Assembly: GCF_017377855.1 (NCBI RefSeq)
Contig: NZ_JAFREP010000005.1
Location: 186,001-250,000, forward strand
Reading direction: 5' to 3'
Length of the DNA: 64,000 bases
From: Acanthopleuribacter pedis
Lineage (GTDB): Bacteria > Acidobacteriota > Holophagae > Acanthopleuribacterales > Acanthopleuribacteraceae
Part shown: positions 8,210-18,700 of the stretch, one piece after another
How the letters are laid out: every line of letters begins with the position of its first letter
How positions within the stretch are numbered: position 1 is the stretch's first letter
Made by a program: the position numbers and the translations under genes
Notes under the pieces: model-generated
Database searches by the model: none
What the model was told of the DNA's origin: nothing
Seen by the model: the letters and a program-made list of their open reading frames with translations, nothing else

Positions 8210-9588
8210 GGCTCTGGAATAAAGACGCTTTCCAGGGTATCAGGCGTGACGATAACAGAATGAGCCGGGCCGTGATAGTGGTGAGCCAGTACTTCTTGGG
8301 CCACCTCCAGGTCAAGCTGAGCGTAGAGTGCCATAACCATTTGATCAGCACGGACTTGGTCGACATAGCTCATCTTTGGGGATGGCAGAAACATCCGACC
8401 CACACCAAACGCCAGTACAAGGAATGCGGCTGAAACCAGGAGCATGGACCCGAACCTGCTTTTTGGAGCAGACGGGGCGGAAGGCGCCTGGGGTTGTGCT
8501 TCCTCCAGAGAGCCGGGCAACAACAGGAGTTTTCCGGAAGCATGGGAGTCGGTGCGTTTTTGTGGTGGACGCACCGGAACAACTTCTGTGCCCTCTTGAA
8601 TCACCGGCAGGAATCGATTTGCTTCAGGTGGCAAGCCCCGTTGGAGCAGGTACCGGTCATAAGTAAAGCCGGTATGGGGCTGAGGCGACACTGGTATCGC
8701 TGAATCATCCACCGTGTGGCCTCGTCGTTTTTGCGCGGAGTGACTGAGTTCAGAAACATCTCTTTGGATCATGGCAGGAAGGGAACCAGCAGCCCTCAAT
8801 CGATCAACGAGCGCCTTTTTGAGCAGGTCCGGCGCTGTGGTGGCCGGGATGAGCGGAGGGGTTCCCAGCGCCCATTCGAGCATGGCGTTAAACGCGCCTG
8901 TGGGAATGATGGTGAACCAATCTCGTTTTTGGAAGGGCGCATCAAACGCGAAGTTCTCCTTATGAGCGTGAAGCATTCGGGTAACCAGCCCAAATTCTTC
9001 AGCAGAAACCCCGAATGAACCGAACTGATCCGGTTGATGGAGCGGTGTGAACACCACCGTTGCGAGAGATAGTAACCCGATACGGAGTAAGCGTTCACCT
9101 AATGCGATCTTAAAAATCACCCCGGAAAAGGCGTCATAGGGGCGCCCGTTCCGAGCGACGACCGTTCGTACGTGAATACAATCCCCTAATGGGCCATACT
9201 CGCGGCGCATTTGATTTCGGTAGGCAGACTCCGTTTGCCCTGGTCGGCGTTTATAGCCATTGAAGGAATTATTTTTGGCCAGGTTCGCTAAGCTCCTTCG
9301 TTGCCGTTGAACTCGCTCAGGTAAACCAACGCGAGCCGCTTGAATAAAGGTATACTCTCTTCGATTCTGAAGCTGCAAAATGATGTAAATCAGTTGTGGG
9401 TTGTGTTTCATAAAGCGAACCAGTGGTACTGGAAATAGTGAGTGAATCAACTGAGCGTACCATAAGATGATGGGAGCGTCTGCGGGGGAACGTCGGTCTT
9501 GAGAGGAAAAGTTAGTCTCGGGATGGAAGACCTCGGAAAATTGAGCACTGCGCCGTGTGAGAACACCCGGTCCTGGTGTTGAGCTCAA
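8206..9588 (-). CDS. Hypothetical protein with one C-terminal membrane helix
   Basis: Family not recognised; 460 residues if the TTG at 9588 is used. That start has no clear ribosome binding site, so the true start may be further in (for example the Met in RFMKHNPQLIY, about residue 60). The N-terminal two thirds look globular, followed by a Pro-rich linker (AQPQAPSAPSAP, about 365-376), a single hydrophobic helix (MLLVSAAFLVLAFGVGRMFL, about 384-403) and a short tail of about 57 residues. That suggests a membrane-anchored protein with a large cytoplasmic domain. It sits among the phosphatase genes and ends tail-to-tail with the Ser/Pro-rich gene. Confidence 0.7.
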   Translation of the reverse strand: MSSTPGPGVLTRRSAQFSEVFHPETNFSSQDRRSPADAPIILWYAQLIHSLFPVPLVRFMKHNPQLIYIILQLQNRREYTFIQAARVGLPERVQRQRRSLANLAKNNSFNGYKRRPGQTESAYRNQMRREYGPLGDCIHVRTVVARNGRPYDAFSGVIFKIALGERLLRIGLLSLATVVFTPLHQPDQFGSFGVSAEEFGLVTRMLHAHKENFAFDAPFQKRDWFTIIPTGAFNAMLEWALGTPPLIPATTAPDLLKKALVDRLRAAGSLPAMIQRDVSELSHSAQKRRGHTVDDSAIPVSPQPHTGFTYDRYLLQRGLPPEANRFLPVIQEGTEVVPVRPPQKRTDSHASGKLLLLPGSLEEAQPQAPSAPSAPKSRFGSMLLVSAAFLVLAFGVGRMFLPSPKMSYVDQVRADQMVMALYAQLDLEVAQEVLAHHYHGPAHSVIVTPDTLESVFIPEP

Positions 9589-9660
9589 GAGCGTCTTGGC
9601 GGGAAGGTTTTTGCTGTAACCTGCTTAATATAAACAAGAACATGAGGATTTCATCTCGGC

Positions 9661-10036
9661 GGTCTTGACATGTTTTTGCAAGACCGACTTATCGTTTCGA
9701 AGAGCGGGTGTCTTGATGTGGTCGCGTGTTCGGACTGAACAAAGCGGACCCGAAAACCCCGCATAAAAAAGAACAGGACCGCATTGGGCGTAGTGCTTCA
9801 CTCATCTGATCGCAAGGAAAATCCATCTGGATTTTCTGCGAACTAAAGCGAAAAAATCAGGCACTGTACCCGGTCCTGAAATACTTGATGAAGACCTACT
9901 TGTGCGACTTGGGGTGAGGAAAAAAATCCGGTACAACAGGGGCATTGCGAATTTGTAGCGTAGCGAGTCCATAGATAGACCTCGATAGCATTTTGGGCCG
10001 AAAGATTCTGGGGAGGATCTTTCGGCCACTTTTTTT
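9661..10036 (+). ncRNA. Candidate structured RNA ending at an orphan terminator
   Basis: No plausible protein lies here, yet the region has three hairpins in series. GGTCTTG pairs with CAAGACC (9661-9667 / 9679-9685). GAAAATCCA pairs with TGGATTTTC (9817-9825 / 9828-9836). The last is the intrinsic terminator at 9996-10036. A TTGACA box at 9664-9669 overlaps the first hairpin and could instead be a -35 element. The limits are approximate and the call is inference: a terminator on the plus strand needs a transcript, and no gene upstream on that strand would supply one. Confidence 0.35.
9996..10036 (+). terminator. Strong intrinsic terminator with no gene before it
   Basis: GGCCGAAAGAT (9996-10006) and ATCTTTCGGCC (10017-10027) form a perfect 11-bp stem with a 10-base loop. 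The stem is followed by ACTTTTTTT. On the minus strand the stem has no T-tail, so it acts on plus-strand transcripts. Confidence 0.8.
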
Positions 10037-10141
10037 CGTTTCAGTCACGTGGTATGTACCGTGTTATCGAAGTTGTTTTTTTATATTTCCGGCCTGATTG
10101 TCTGGCACAAATTGCCACTACCCCTCTCAAGAGAACCGCAC

Positions 10142-10993
10142 ATGAACCATGACCCCTCATCCTGGCCATTTTTTCTGCCCACTGAGCACGCGGACGAAAT
10201 ACACATCGTCATTGCGGGAGACGGTGAAACCTCACAGAAGCATGAGCAGACTCAGGACGGTGCCGGGTATCGGTACGATTCGGGATACATCCTCGTGGCA
10301 AACGAGGCCTACAGATCACCTCACAGCGGTTTTACCAGCTACCTCACCTTGCAACGTGCCTCCGAACTCTTAGACCTTACCCGGTCTGGAGGACGGCGAA
10401 TCTGGCCGGAGATCTGGAGACCGAGACCGGAAAATGGACCGGAGGAAATGCTCAGAGGCATGTTACAGCGCACCTTCGAGAGAGTTCATGAGACGGTGAT
10501 CAAGTTTCGTGCGTACTCGGAAAATTACGCTGGCACAGAAACCTCCTTGCTGGGGGCGATCATCGAAGGGAACACCCTGGTATTCGGGTACCTGGGCGAT
10601 ATCAGGCTCTATCATCTGCGAGAACACCAACTGCGGTGTTTGACCCAAGACCACAGCCTGGCCATGGGTGGCCTCGCCAGCGGAGAGATTGAGCCTGAAG
10701 ACTACGAGTGCCACCCCAATCGCGAAACACTCGTCAAGTACCTCGGTGGCAACGAGCGGTACCGACCGACACAAGGCCAGATCCGACTGCGCGCTGGCGA
10801 CCGCGTTTTAATCTGTACAAAAGGTCTTTACAGCGCGCTCAACGAAGAAGACCTTCGACATGGGCTTGAGTCTCCTCAAATCCCGGCGGAAGAACGAGCC
10901 CGCCATCTCGTAAGACTGGCCAAAGGCACAGGCAGCCAAAACACCATGGCGGCCGTGACACTCGAAATCACCGCTGTCTCGGGAAAAGTGTGA
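10142..10993 (+). CDS. PP2C-like pseudophosphatase
   Basis: 283 residues from ATG at 10142; an in-frame GTG/ATG extension upstream adds an unlikely hydrophobic leader. The PP2C scaffold is clear (GTETSLLGAIIEGNTLVFGY, then LGDIRLYHLRE, then LTQDHS), but the metal ligands are gone. The DGMGG loop is replaced by NEAYRSPHSG, SDGL by TKGL, and the final DN by QN. It is therefore probably catalytically dead and may act as a scaffold or competitor for the true phosphatase at 5514-6329 or for kinase substrates. That role is inference; the substitutions are seen directly. The orphan terminator lies about 106 bases upstream. Confidence 0.85.
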   Translation: MNHDPSSWPFFLPTEHADEIHIVIAGDGETSQKHEQTQDGAGYRYDSGYILVANEAYRSPHSGFTSYLTLQRASELLDLTRSGGRRIWPEIWRPRPENGPEEMLRGMLQRTFERVHETVIKFRAYSENYAGTETSLLGAIIEGNTLVFGYLGDIRLYHLREHQLRCLTQDHSLAMGGLASGEIEPEDYECHPNRETLVKYLGGNERYRPTQGQIRLRAGDRVLICTKGLYSALNEEDLRHGLESPQIPAEERARHLVRLAKGTGSQNTMAAVTLEITAVSGKV

Positions 10994-11442
10994 GGCGATT
11001 TTCAGGGCGGGCTGAGTGACAAAAAGCTGATATTTTTTCAGCGGTTTTGGTGGCGTTCTGCGCTTTAGGACTTGAGCCTCTACGACAAGAAGGTTCTGGC
11101 CCTGTTCGCGATCTCTCATCCCAGAACACATCGACCTGATCGGACTACCACCCTCGACAATCCCGAGGATGGTGAGATCCGTGTAGGAAAACCGTGTATG
11201 CTTCTCAAATTTTGTACCGACGTCCTTGTCCTTATATGGTTCCCGATCCGTCTCTGGACGGTGAATTTCACCACCTGAAAAACCTCTATTCCTGCTGAGC
11301 AAGACTCCCCAAATACGCTGAGCAGGAACGCGGGAATACTCCAACTGCGGCGTGTATGGCACACATACATGTCGCAGTGGTATTCCGGTACGCCCTGGTC
11401 CTTACTTTTTATACTCGCACTCGCCCTACAATAGGAGCTCTT
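10994..11442. other. Intergenic region, no supported gene
   Basis: This 450-base spacer precedes the secreted-protein operon and probably contains its promoter. The only structure noticed is an 8-bp inverted repeat TTCCTGCT / AGCAGGAA (11289-11296 and 11321-11328), with GCTGAGCA directly repeated inside it. No open frame has a convincing ribosome binding site. Confidence 0.45.
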
Positions 11443-14400
11443 ATGTCGCACAATTTCGCGGCACGGCATCACCATGCCTGGTGGTACGCCGTGGTCTACG
11501 TCCTTTTGCCGTTCCTTGGATACGGTTTTTTTCAGGGGCTTCCCCTTACTGCCCAAGAACCCGAATATCGAGTGGTTACCATTGGAACCCTCGGGAATGA
11601 ACCAACCGGGATACACGCCTTCAATGAACAAATCGCGCTGACCCCGCTACCGTATTTTGTCACCAACGATCCCCAGGAAGCCCAGCCTGTAGCGGTAGAT
11701 ACGTCACCCGATGGCGCTACCATTGCCGTGGTTACTCAGGACCAGCACCGCTTCCTCCTCCTCGACGCCGGTACCCTGACCCGACAGCGTCGCTTGACCT
11801 TAACCGGCCCAGGAATGGACGTCCTGTTCCATCCCACCGGAACCGAAGTGTACGCCCTCAGCGAAGCCCCTTGGGGAAAACCGGCACAGGTGCTGGTCTC
11901 CCATCTGCACGACCAGCAATGGCGGTACCTGAACCTTCCGGCCATGACCCAACCGCGAGAACTGATGATCACACCGGATGGAACCTCGCTGATCGTGCGA
12001 GGCACACGGCAACTGTGTTTCATTGATTTGACCAACGACCATATGAACCTGGTGGATTTTGCCACCACCTCACGGGACTGGGGCTTTTCTCCTGACGGTC
12101 GCTTCCTCTACATCAGTAACTACGGAAGCGCCCACATGCCAGGGAGCACGGTGGAAAAAATTGATCTGGCCTCACAAACGGTGATTACTCAAATCCCGGT
12201 GCGCCAGAACCCCGGAGCCCTTTCTTTCTCCCCTGACGGCCGCTTCCTGGCCGTAGCAACCTTTGATACTTACCCCACCCGGAAAACGGGACTCGTGGAA
12301 TACATCGATACCGAAACCGATACCGTGCTCAGTCGCCCCTATCAAGTGGGAAGCTCTATTGAAACACTCCACTGGTTACCTGACGGCCGATTGGTCATCG
12401 CGCATGCTGATTCCTTTGGGTATGCCCGCTTACGTCTGGGTGAACTCTCCGGGGCGCCCTACTTCTTTGTCGATGAACGCGTGACCGTTGCGGCCAATCC
12501 CACCCGGGGAGACCTGGAACAAATCGTACAGGATGAGACCGGAGCCATCCTCTATTTCCGGTTTCGTGATGCCGTGATCGCCTACAACACCCGGACGAAT
12601 GCACCGGCATTGCGGTACCCATTAGACCAGATCACCACGGGAATGGCCCTGAAATCGGATGGTGAGCAGCTCTTCCTGACCACGGTCTCTGAAGATGACA
12701 TGGCATTTAACCGCGTCGTTGCATTTCCTACGGGCATATTCACTGGGATTGAGCAGCATACAATGCCGTACCCACACCACACGGGCCATGTCGGCACAGA
12801 CACGGAAACGTTCCTCTTTGCCGAAGCCAGGAAACGCTTTTGGTCTGTCGCACCCGAAGCGCTCTGCCAGATAGACGAGCAAGTGACCAGCAGTGTCCTT
12901 TTGGAGGTCTATCACGCGGAAGGTATGCAGACGATCATCGGCCGGGACAGCAGCCGACTGAGTTTCTTTGAGAGCAGTACCGGGCAGAAACTCCGCGATA
13001 TCACCCTGGGACGGTCACCCGATACGATGAGGGTAACCTCGGACGAGCAGTTTGTGCTCGTCACCAATCGGTTGTCCAATACAGTCACCCTGGTTGATAT
13101 CCCCGGTCAGCAATTGGTCGCTCATATCCCCGTTGGTTCCTCCCCACGCAAAATGGCGACCACCAATACCCATGCCTTTGTGTTGAACGAATCAAGTCGC
13201 AGCATGAGTATCATCGATATCCATCAGGCAGCGGTCGTGGGAACCCTGCCCTTGACCTACCGGCCCTCTCAAATCGAAATCACCCCGAACGGAGAGACCG
13301 CGCTGGTCTTGCACAGTTCTGACCGTCAAGTAAGCGTCGTGGACCTCATCACCATGCAGGTGACGCAACAATTCCCGGTCCCATCCTCCGTCACGATCTT
13401 TCGCCTGAGCCCCAGGGGAGATCGGCTTGCTCTTGGCTCCACTCGTGGACGCGAACTGCAACTCCATTCACTGAATCCTGGGACCGGGCAATGGACTCAG
13501 GACAAGAGGCAGCGCTATTCCGTTGGTCCCTACAGCGCGTTTTTCACCCCGGAAGGTGAACGGCTCTATGTCGGGATCAGTTTTGGTCGCTCTGGCGAAG
13601 GTGAACTCCGAATGTACGATGGGCGAGACCTCACCCCATTGGGCGTCATGCCCACCGTGGATTTCCTCAAGTACATGTCTTTTCAGGAGGTATCACAGAC
13701 CAATGGCAGGTCATTGCCGATTGCTGATCCGGTCCTGAAAGATCACCTCGTTTCGCTCTATGACCTCGACTGCGATGGTGAGATTTCCCAAGCGGAAGGT
13801 GAACACATCACCGAAATCTCGTTTCCCCATAGCCCTGACCACCCTGATCGCATCCAGACCCTTGACGGGTTGGACGCGCTTCCTCGTCTCCGCGTTATTG
13901 ATCTGCCCAATCAGGCCATTACCCAATGGACCACACTTCCAGCTCATCTCCAAGAACTCAACCTCGCGGGAAACGAGATCACTCATGCTCAAAGCTTTCC
14001 TGAAGGGCTCCGGCTTCTCGATCTTTCGCGAAATCCCCTGGTTCATCTCCCAGAGTTTCCCTCTACTTTGGTCGCGGCCATGGTGCAACACACCCAACTT
14101 TCGAGCGTACCGGCAATCCCCGCCGCACTCCGAATCTTGGCATTGGATGGCACCACGGAAATCACCCTTCCTTCCAGCAGTCTGGAGCAACTGTGGTGGC
14201 TGGGGTTATCAGAACACGACCTCTCCGACTTGCCACCGGAACTGCACTTGCCGGAACTCCGGTACCTTGATCTGGTCAATAACCGGTTTGCCCACATACC
14301 AGACGTAGCGCGGTTTCCGAAGCTGATATACCTCGACCTCACGCAAAACCCATTGGCCCCATCAGTATGTGATCAGCTTGCTGAACTGGCTGATTCCCGA

Positions 14401-14532
14401 CCGGTACTCGATATCGCTATCGGGAATGTGACCGGCGGCAAGGTGGAATGTCCGGCTGCTAAACGAAGCGCCCGCCATCCGCACGTACAGACGTTGCTGA
14501 CACAGATTCGTTCCAATGGGGGTGCTCAATGA
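11443..14532 (+). CDS. Secreted beta-propeller protein with EF-hand and leucine-rich repeats
   Basis: 1029 residues from ATG at 11443, chosen for AGGAG eight bases upstream and for the signal sequence that follows (WWYAVVYVLLPFLGYGFF). Residues about 60-740 consist of YVTN/WD-like propeller blades, seen as repeated SPDG(R/A)FL...VATFD and TPNGETALVL motifs. One EF-hand-like calcium loop, DLDCDGEIS, lies near residue 775. Residues about 795-1010 are leucine-rich repeats (LPRLRVIDLPN, LQELNLAGNEI, LRLLDLSRNPL, LRYLDLVNNRF). Such architectures bind proteins outside the cell. Its stop overlaps the next gene (ATGA), so the three genes at 11.4-21.1 kb form an operon that ends in the RHS toxin. Confidence 0.85.
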   Translation: MSHNFAARHHHAWWYAVVYVLLPFLGYGFFQGLPLTAQEPEYRVVTIGTLGNEPTGIHAFNEQIALTPLPYFVTNDPQEAQPVAVDTSPDGATIAVVTQDQHRFLLLDAGTLTRQRRLTLTGPGMDVLFHPTGTEVYALSEAPWGKPAQVLVSHLHDQQWRYLNLPAMTQPRELMITPDGTSLIVRGTRQLCFIDLTNDHMNLVDFATTSRDWGFSPDGRFLYISNYGSAHMPGSTVEKIDLASQTVITQIPVRQNPGALSFSPDGRFLAVATFDTYPTRKTGLVEYIDTETDTVLSRPYQVGSSIETLHWLPDGRLVIAHADSFGYARLRLGELSGAPYFFVDERVTVAANPTRGDLEQIVQDETGAILYFRFRDAVIAYNTRTNAPALRYPLDQITTGMALKSDGEQLFLTTVSEDDMAFNRVVAFPTGIFTGIEQHTMPYPHHTGHVGTDTETFLFAEARKRFWSVAPEALCQIDEQVTSSVLLEVYHAEGMQTIIGRDSSRLSFFESSTGQKLRDITLGRSPDTMRVTSDEQFVLVTNRLSNTVTLVDIPGQQLVAHIPVGSSPRKMATTNTHAFVLNESSRSMSIIDIHQAAVVGTLPLTYRPSQIEITPNGETALVLHSSDRQVSVVDLITMQVTQQFPVPSSVTIFRLSPRGDRLALGSTRGRELQLHSLNPGTGQWTQDKRQRYSVGPYSAFFTPEGERLYVGISFGRSGEGELRMYDGRDLTPLGVMPTVDFLKYMSFQEVSQTNGRSLPIADPVLKDHLVSLYDLDCDGEISQAEGEHITEISFPHSPDHPDRIQTLDGLDALPRLRVIDLPNQAITQWTTLPAHLQELNLAGNEITHAQSFPEGLRLLDLSRNPLVHLPEFPSTLVAAMVQHTQLSSVPAIPAALRILALDGTTEITLPSSSLEQLWWLGLSEHDLSDLPPELHLPELRYLDLVNNRFAHIPDVARFPKLIYLDLTQNPLAPSVCDQLAELADSRPVLDIAIGNVTGGKVECPAAKRSARHPHVQTLLTQIRSNGGAQ

Positions 14533-15701
14533 GATCGGTGTTTTTCTTTCTGTTGTTGGGATTCGTATTCCCGGCGTATTCTGCGCAAATCTATTTACGC
14601 CCAAAACCCAACCTTCCCGGCCACGATGCGCAGAATGGTCAGGTACGGATGCATGACCTCACGGGCACCGGTGAATTCTGGGTCCAAGTTATGGTCGCCG
14701 AATTCACGGAGCCGATTTCCGCCGCTCAGATCGCCGTTGAATATCCGGCCCATTGGATTCGCGTAGAAGGACCGGCACCGCTACGAAGAGGAGATGAGGT
14801 TCCTTCTGAGCACGTGGTGTTTTTGCCCAGCACACCGGACGGGATGTATCAGCCCGATCTCGTAGACAACGGGGAGGGGCAGTGGCGCGCTCTGATGGTC
14901 ATCGGTGATTTCCAGAGTCATCTTCAACCCACGACTGAGCCCCAAGTGCTCTTTGAAATGCGATTTACAGCGGTAGGCGTGACCGTGCCGGAATGCGCTT
15001 CTGCCCGAGGCGAGATCGTTATCCGTCCCCCTTCCATGGACCCATTACACGGGAGCATGGTGCTCAACCACCGTGCAGAACCCCTGTCCCTTGATCTCAG
15101 CAGGAACCAGCCCGTCACGCTCGTGCAAGAGAACACGTTGCAGAAAGGCAACTTGACCCGGTATCTGCCAGGCGGCGTTGATGACCTGATCGACTACGAT
15201 GACCTGGCCGTGCTGTATCGATGCTTGGCCACCAGCCAGCGTGGATGCGGACTCTCCGGTATTACCGAGCAGCAGTACCGGCAACTTACCGACCTGGACT
15301 GTAGCGGTGGCGACCCTGACCATACCGACCTTCGTGTGCTCCTTGAGGTCATCGAACGCCGTGCCATGAAGCGTGAAAAAAGATCGGATGCCCAGGTGTT
15401 GGTCCCGGAAAACGGGATGTTCCAATTGGTAATCGCCCCGGCGTCAGGTGGCCTGGTGATCCATTTGCCCGACCAGGAAGAAAATAGCCTTGGCTTTGTC
15501 GTTGCGGCAAAAAACAGCCCCCATTGGGACACCGTGGTGGTGAAGGAACACCGGCGTTCTCCGCTCCTGCTCCTGCTGCCAAAACCAGGGAACCCTCTTG
15601 AGTCGACGCTCCTTACCTGGCCAGCGCTCACGAACCAGGTTCTCCCCATCACGCTCACCACCCTTCGCCCGGCGCTACTCGCCGCATCACCCCAGGAGTA
15701 A
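14529..15701 (+). CDS. Secreted protein with cohesin-like and dockerin-like segments
   Basis: 390 residues; the start overlaps the previous stop (ATGA). A signal peptide (MRSVFFFLLLGFVFPAYSAQ) is followed by a beta-rich domain (about 20-190) whose pattern (FWVQVMVAEF, AAQIAVEYPAHW, VLFEMRFTAV) resembles cohesin-like immunoglobulin folds. Residues about 221-278 contain two Asp-rich segments (DYDDLAVLYRCL and LTDLDCSGGDPDHTDLRVLL) like a degenerate dockerin. The last 100 residues are a further beta-rich region. Cohesin and dockerin modules bind each other and assemble extracellular complexes. That assignment is by pattern only. Its partner may be the RHS protein, which starts five bases later and carries its own dockerin-like pair. 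Confidence 0.7.
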   Translation: MRSVFFFLLLGFVFPAYSAQIYLRPKPNLPGHDAQNGQVRMHDLTGTGEFWVQVMVAEFTEPISAAQIAVEYPAHWIRVEGPAPLRRGDEVPSEHVVFLPSTPDGMYQPDLVDNGEGQWRALMVIGDFQSHLQPTTEPQVLFEMRFTAVGVTVPECASARGEIVIRPPSMDPLHGSMVLNHRAEPLSLDLSRNQPVTLVQENTLQKGNLTRYLPGGVDDLIDYDDLAVLYRCLATSQRGCGLSGITEQQYRQLTDLDCSGGDPDHTDLRVLLEVIERRAMKREKRSDAQVLVPENGMFQLVIAPASGGLVIHLPDQEENSLGFVVAAKNSPHWDTVVVKEHRRSPLLLLLPKPGNPLESTLLTWPALTNQVLPITLTTLRPALLAASPQE

Positions 15702-15705
15702 GACC

Positions 15706-18700
15706 ATGCGTGTATCCCTTATTTTGGCGTTCCTGATGGCGCTTTGCCTCCCGGCTCACGCTTCCAAAAAAGAGCCACAGCTTCCGCATTCTTCCCCATC
15801 CATCGCCGCGTTCTCCGTGTTTGATCCGGCTCAACGGAAAGCCCCCGATGGGGTGGAAACCAACCTCGACCGGCCGGAATTTGATCGTTCTCGGGCGTTT
15901 GACGGGGTTACGCCCAATGCCAGCATCGATCTCTACAGTGGTGCTTTGGTTATACAAGCTCAGGATCTGGTGCTTCCGGGCGCCTATGGCGTTGATTTTG
16001 AGGTCAATCGCGACTTCAACGGCAAAGTGTATGTTCCCCGCGCGGATACCCAGCAGGTACGTGCTCCTGATTCCTGGGTCGGTGTGGGCTGGTCTCTCAA
16101 CTGGGGGGTGTTGACCATTTCCGAACCGATGGTCGTGTTCCAGCTCTCTGGATATCCGATCCAACGTATGTACCTGGCTACTGACGGAACCGGGACCGAT
16201 CCGGCAGGGAACCAAACCCATGATTACCGGTTCCGATCACCGATTAGTGGGAACCTGGTTCAGCCCTATATGTCCAAAAACTTCTGGCGCGCATGGCCTG
16301 AACCAAATCCGGCCGGAACTGATCCCATCTGGTACGTTCAGGATACCGCCGGAAAACTGTTTCAGGTCGAACGGGTAGACCATGCCATCGGGACCTATGC
16401 CACCACCCGCATCTGGCATCCCAAATCACCTGACACCGATCTTCGATTCCAATATGAACCGGCCGCTATCCGCATCACCCATGTCCCGGCGCGAGAGAGT
16501 CGCACCCAAATCATGGTCTCGCTGGAAAACAGCGCACTCCAAAGTATCCGTGTCGGAGGTCGCACGCTTTCTTACGGTGTTTCTCGTTGCGGTGGGAACC
16601 CGAAAGACCCGGAACAACGCAATTGCTTGACCCATTTTACCAACGGGGAAAACGAACGAACCGAATACCAGTACGGCACCCGTGCCGGAAATCGGTATGC
16701 GGAACTCGACCGCATCACCACACCCATGGGCGCCGTGTACACCTACGAGTATGACGACGAAACCTATTACCACTTCTTGTCCCCCACCGGTCAATACAAC
16801 ACCCGGGTGGTCAGGAGCTACCAGCGTGGCGACCAGGTATGGGAATACGAATACCGCCATCCCCAGGTAGATCGCTTCGATGAGGATCACCAGTTTTACG
16901 TTGCCACGGACACCCACTTGCTCTCCACGGTGACCGGCCCGGAAAATACCCGTCGGCAGTACTCGTTCTTCACCTATAGCGGTGCCATCCACGATGACGT
17001 GACCTTAACCACGTGGGCTCATGATGCCGGTCGGTTAGATCGCTTTGCTGACTACCACCAGGAGTACTGGAACCTCGAACGGATCACGGGAGCCCGGTAC
17101 ACCCTTTCGGCCGGTCTCAACGAAAACGGGCTCATTCCATCTCTGTATTTTACTCATGAGGCCAACCCGGAAGACGGAAAACGTCCCCACATGTTTCTCT
17201 CGGGTCGCACCGAAAGCGGGTTCCATCCCGACGAGCAATTGCCAGGGCAAAACAGCGAGGCGGGCAACCCCTTCGTGCTGCAACACACCATCGCTCAGTT
17301 CGAAGAACGCGGTGAGACTGAGCTGCCTCATGGCGGCAGTCTGTCCTGGGTCGTAGATCCGTATGCACGGCCCAAGGAAATCATTGCCGCACACTACAAC
17401 GCCAAGGCTCCTGATCGGAAACATGTTACCCGCCGGGAACGTATCTACACGCTCAGTGATACGCAAAAAACCCATAACCAGGTGTTCCTGATAGAACAAG
17501 AGCATCTCTTTCATAACGGGCCAAGCACTGGCGAGAGCACCGTGATTTTGCCGAAGGCACCGGAGGCAAATACCCCGGCAACGGTGCTCACCCGGCAGTA
17601 TAACGACTACGGAGACCAGACCCGGAGCAATACTCGGGATGTGGTCACTGAGCAAGAGCACACGGTGTTCATCGAACCGGCCTACGTCGACTCCCGGGTG
17701 GTCGTTCGGGAACCGTATCGGGACGATATCCGCATCACTTCTCAGGCCGGGTTACCACGACAGGTGGAGGTATTTCAGAACGGCCTCTGGATCACCTTGC
17801 GTTCGGCAGAGTACGACATTTTTGGGAACATGGTCTCCTACACCAATAGCTTGAATCAGGTGTTCAGCTTCGAGTATGACCACGCGGATCGTGTTCGCTT
17901 CGAACGCTCACCCCTGATGCAGCCAACTCAAACCCAGTACACCCTCCACAACGGGGGCCTGGTGCGTTGGCAAATCGGGACTGATGGTCCCTGGGAAGAG
18001 ATTTCCTTTGATGTCTATGGCCGTAAAGTCGATCATCGCCGGAGCGAAATACCTCAGGCCCAATTTGTGTATCGCTACGATGCCTTGGACCGCTTGGTGG
18101 AACTTACTCATCCCAATGGTGGGAGAGAATCCTGGCAATACGATGCGATTGGCCGGGTGACCGTCCTCACCCGTGAACGCGATGACCGGGAAGAAGTGCA
18201 GCACTGGCAGTTCCTGTCCGGGATCGGGGTACTTCATACCGATGGCCAGGGCAATGCCACCTTCACTCAAGACGATGGAGGAGGATATCCCTCCTCATTT
18301 GTCGATCAAACCGGCGCGACCACCGATATCGAAACGGACGCCTTTGGTCGGGTGATCCGTGTTTCTCACGGTACGGCCACACGAACGCGGACATACAGCG
18401 GGTTGGGACGATTACTGGAGGAGTTTCACCCGGAGACGGGGCTCAGAAAGTTCGAATACAACAGCATTGGTGACCTCGTGGCGGCACGGTTCTTTGCTGA
18501 CCTGACCACCCCAACCCCTCATAAAGTGCAGCGGTTTGAGTACGACCAGCGCGGTCGTATTACCTACCAACATCCCGACTCGCTCGCTCCGACCGAGCCC
18601 TTTATCCGCTTTGAATACAACACGGAAAACCTGGTTTCGATGCATTCGAATCTGGCCGACCTGGTCTTTGATTATGACGGGGCCAACCGATTAGAGGCAC

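Noticed and set aside
10049-10141. Upstream extension of the pseudophosphatase by 31 residues
   Set aside because: The added hydrophobic stretch has no ribosome binding site and is absent from PP2C proteins; the ATG at 10142 fits better.
15598-15705. Extension of the first RHS gene by 36 residues
   Set aside because: It overlaps the previous gene and encodes an Arg/Ser/Pro-rich leader; the ATG at 15706 has AGGAG upstream and a signal peptide after it.
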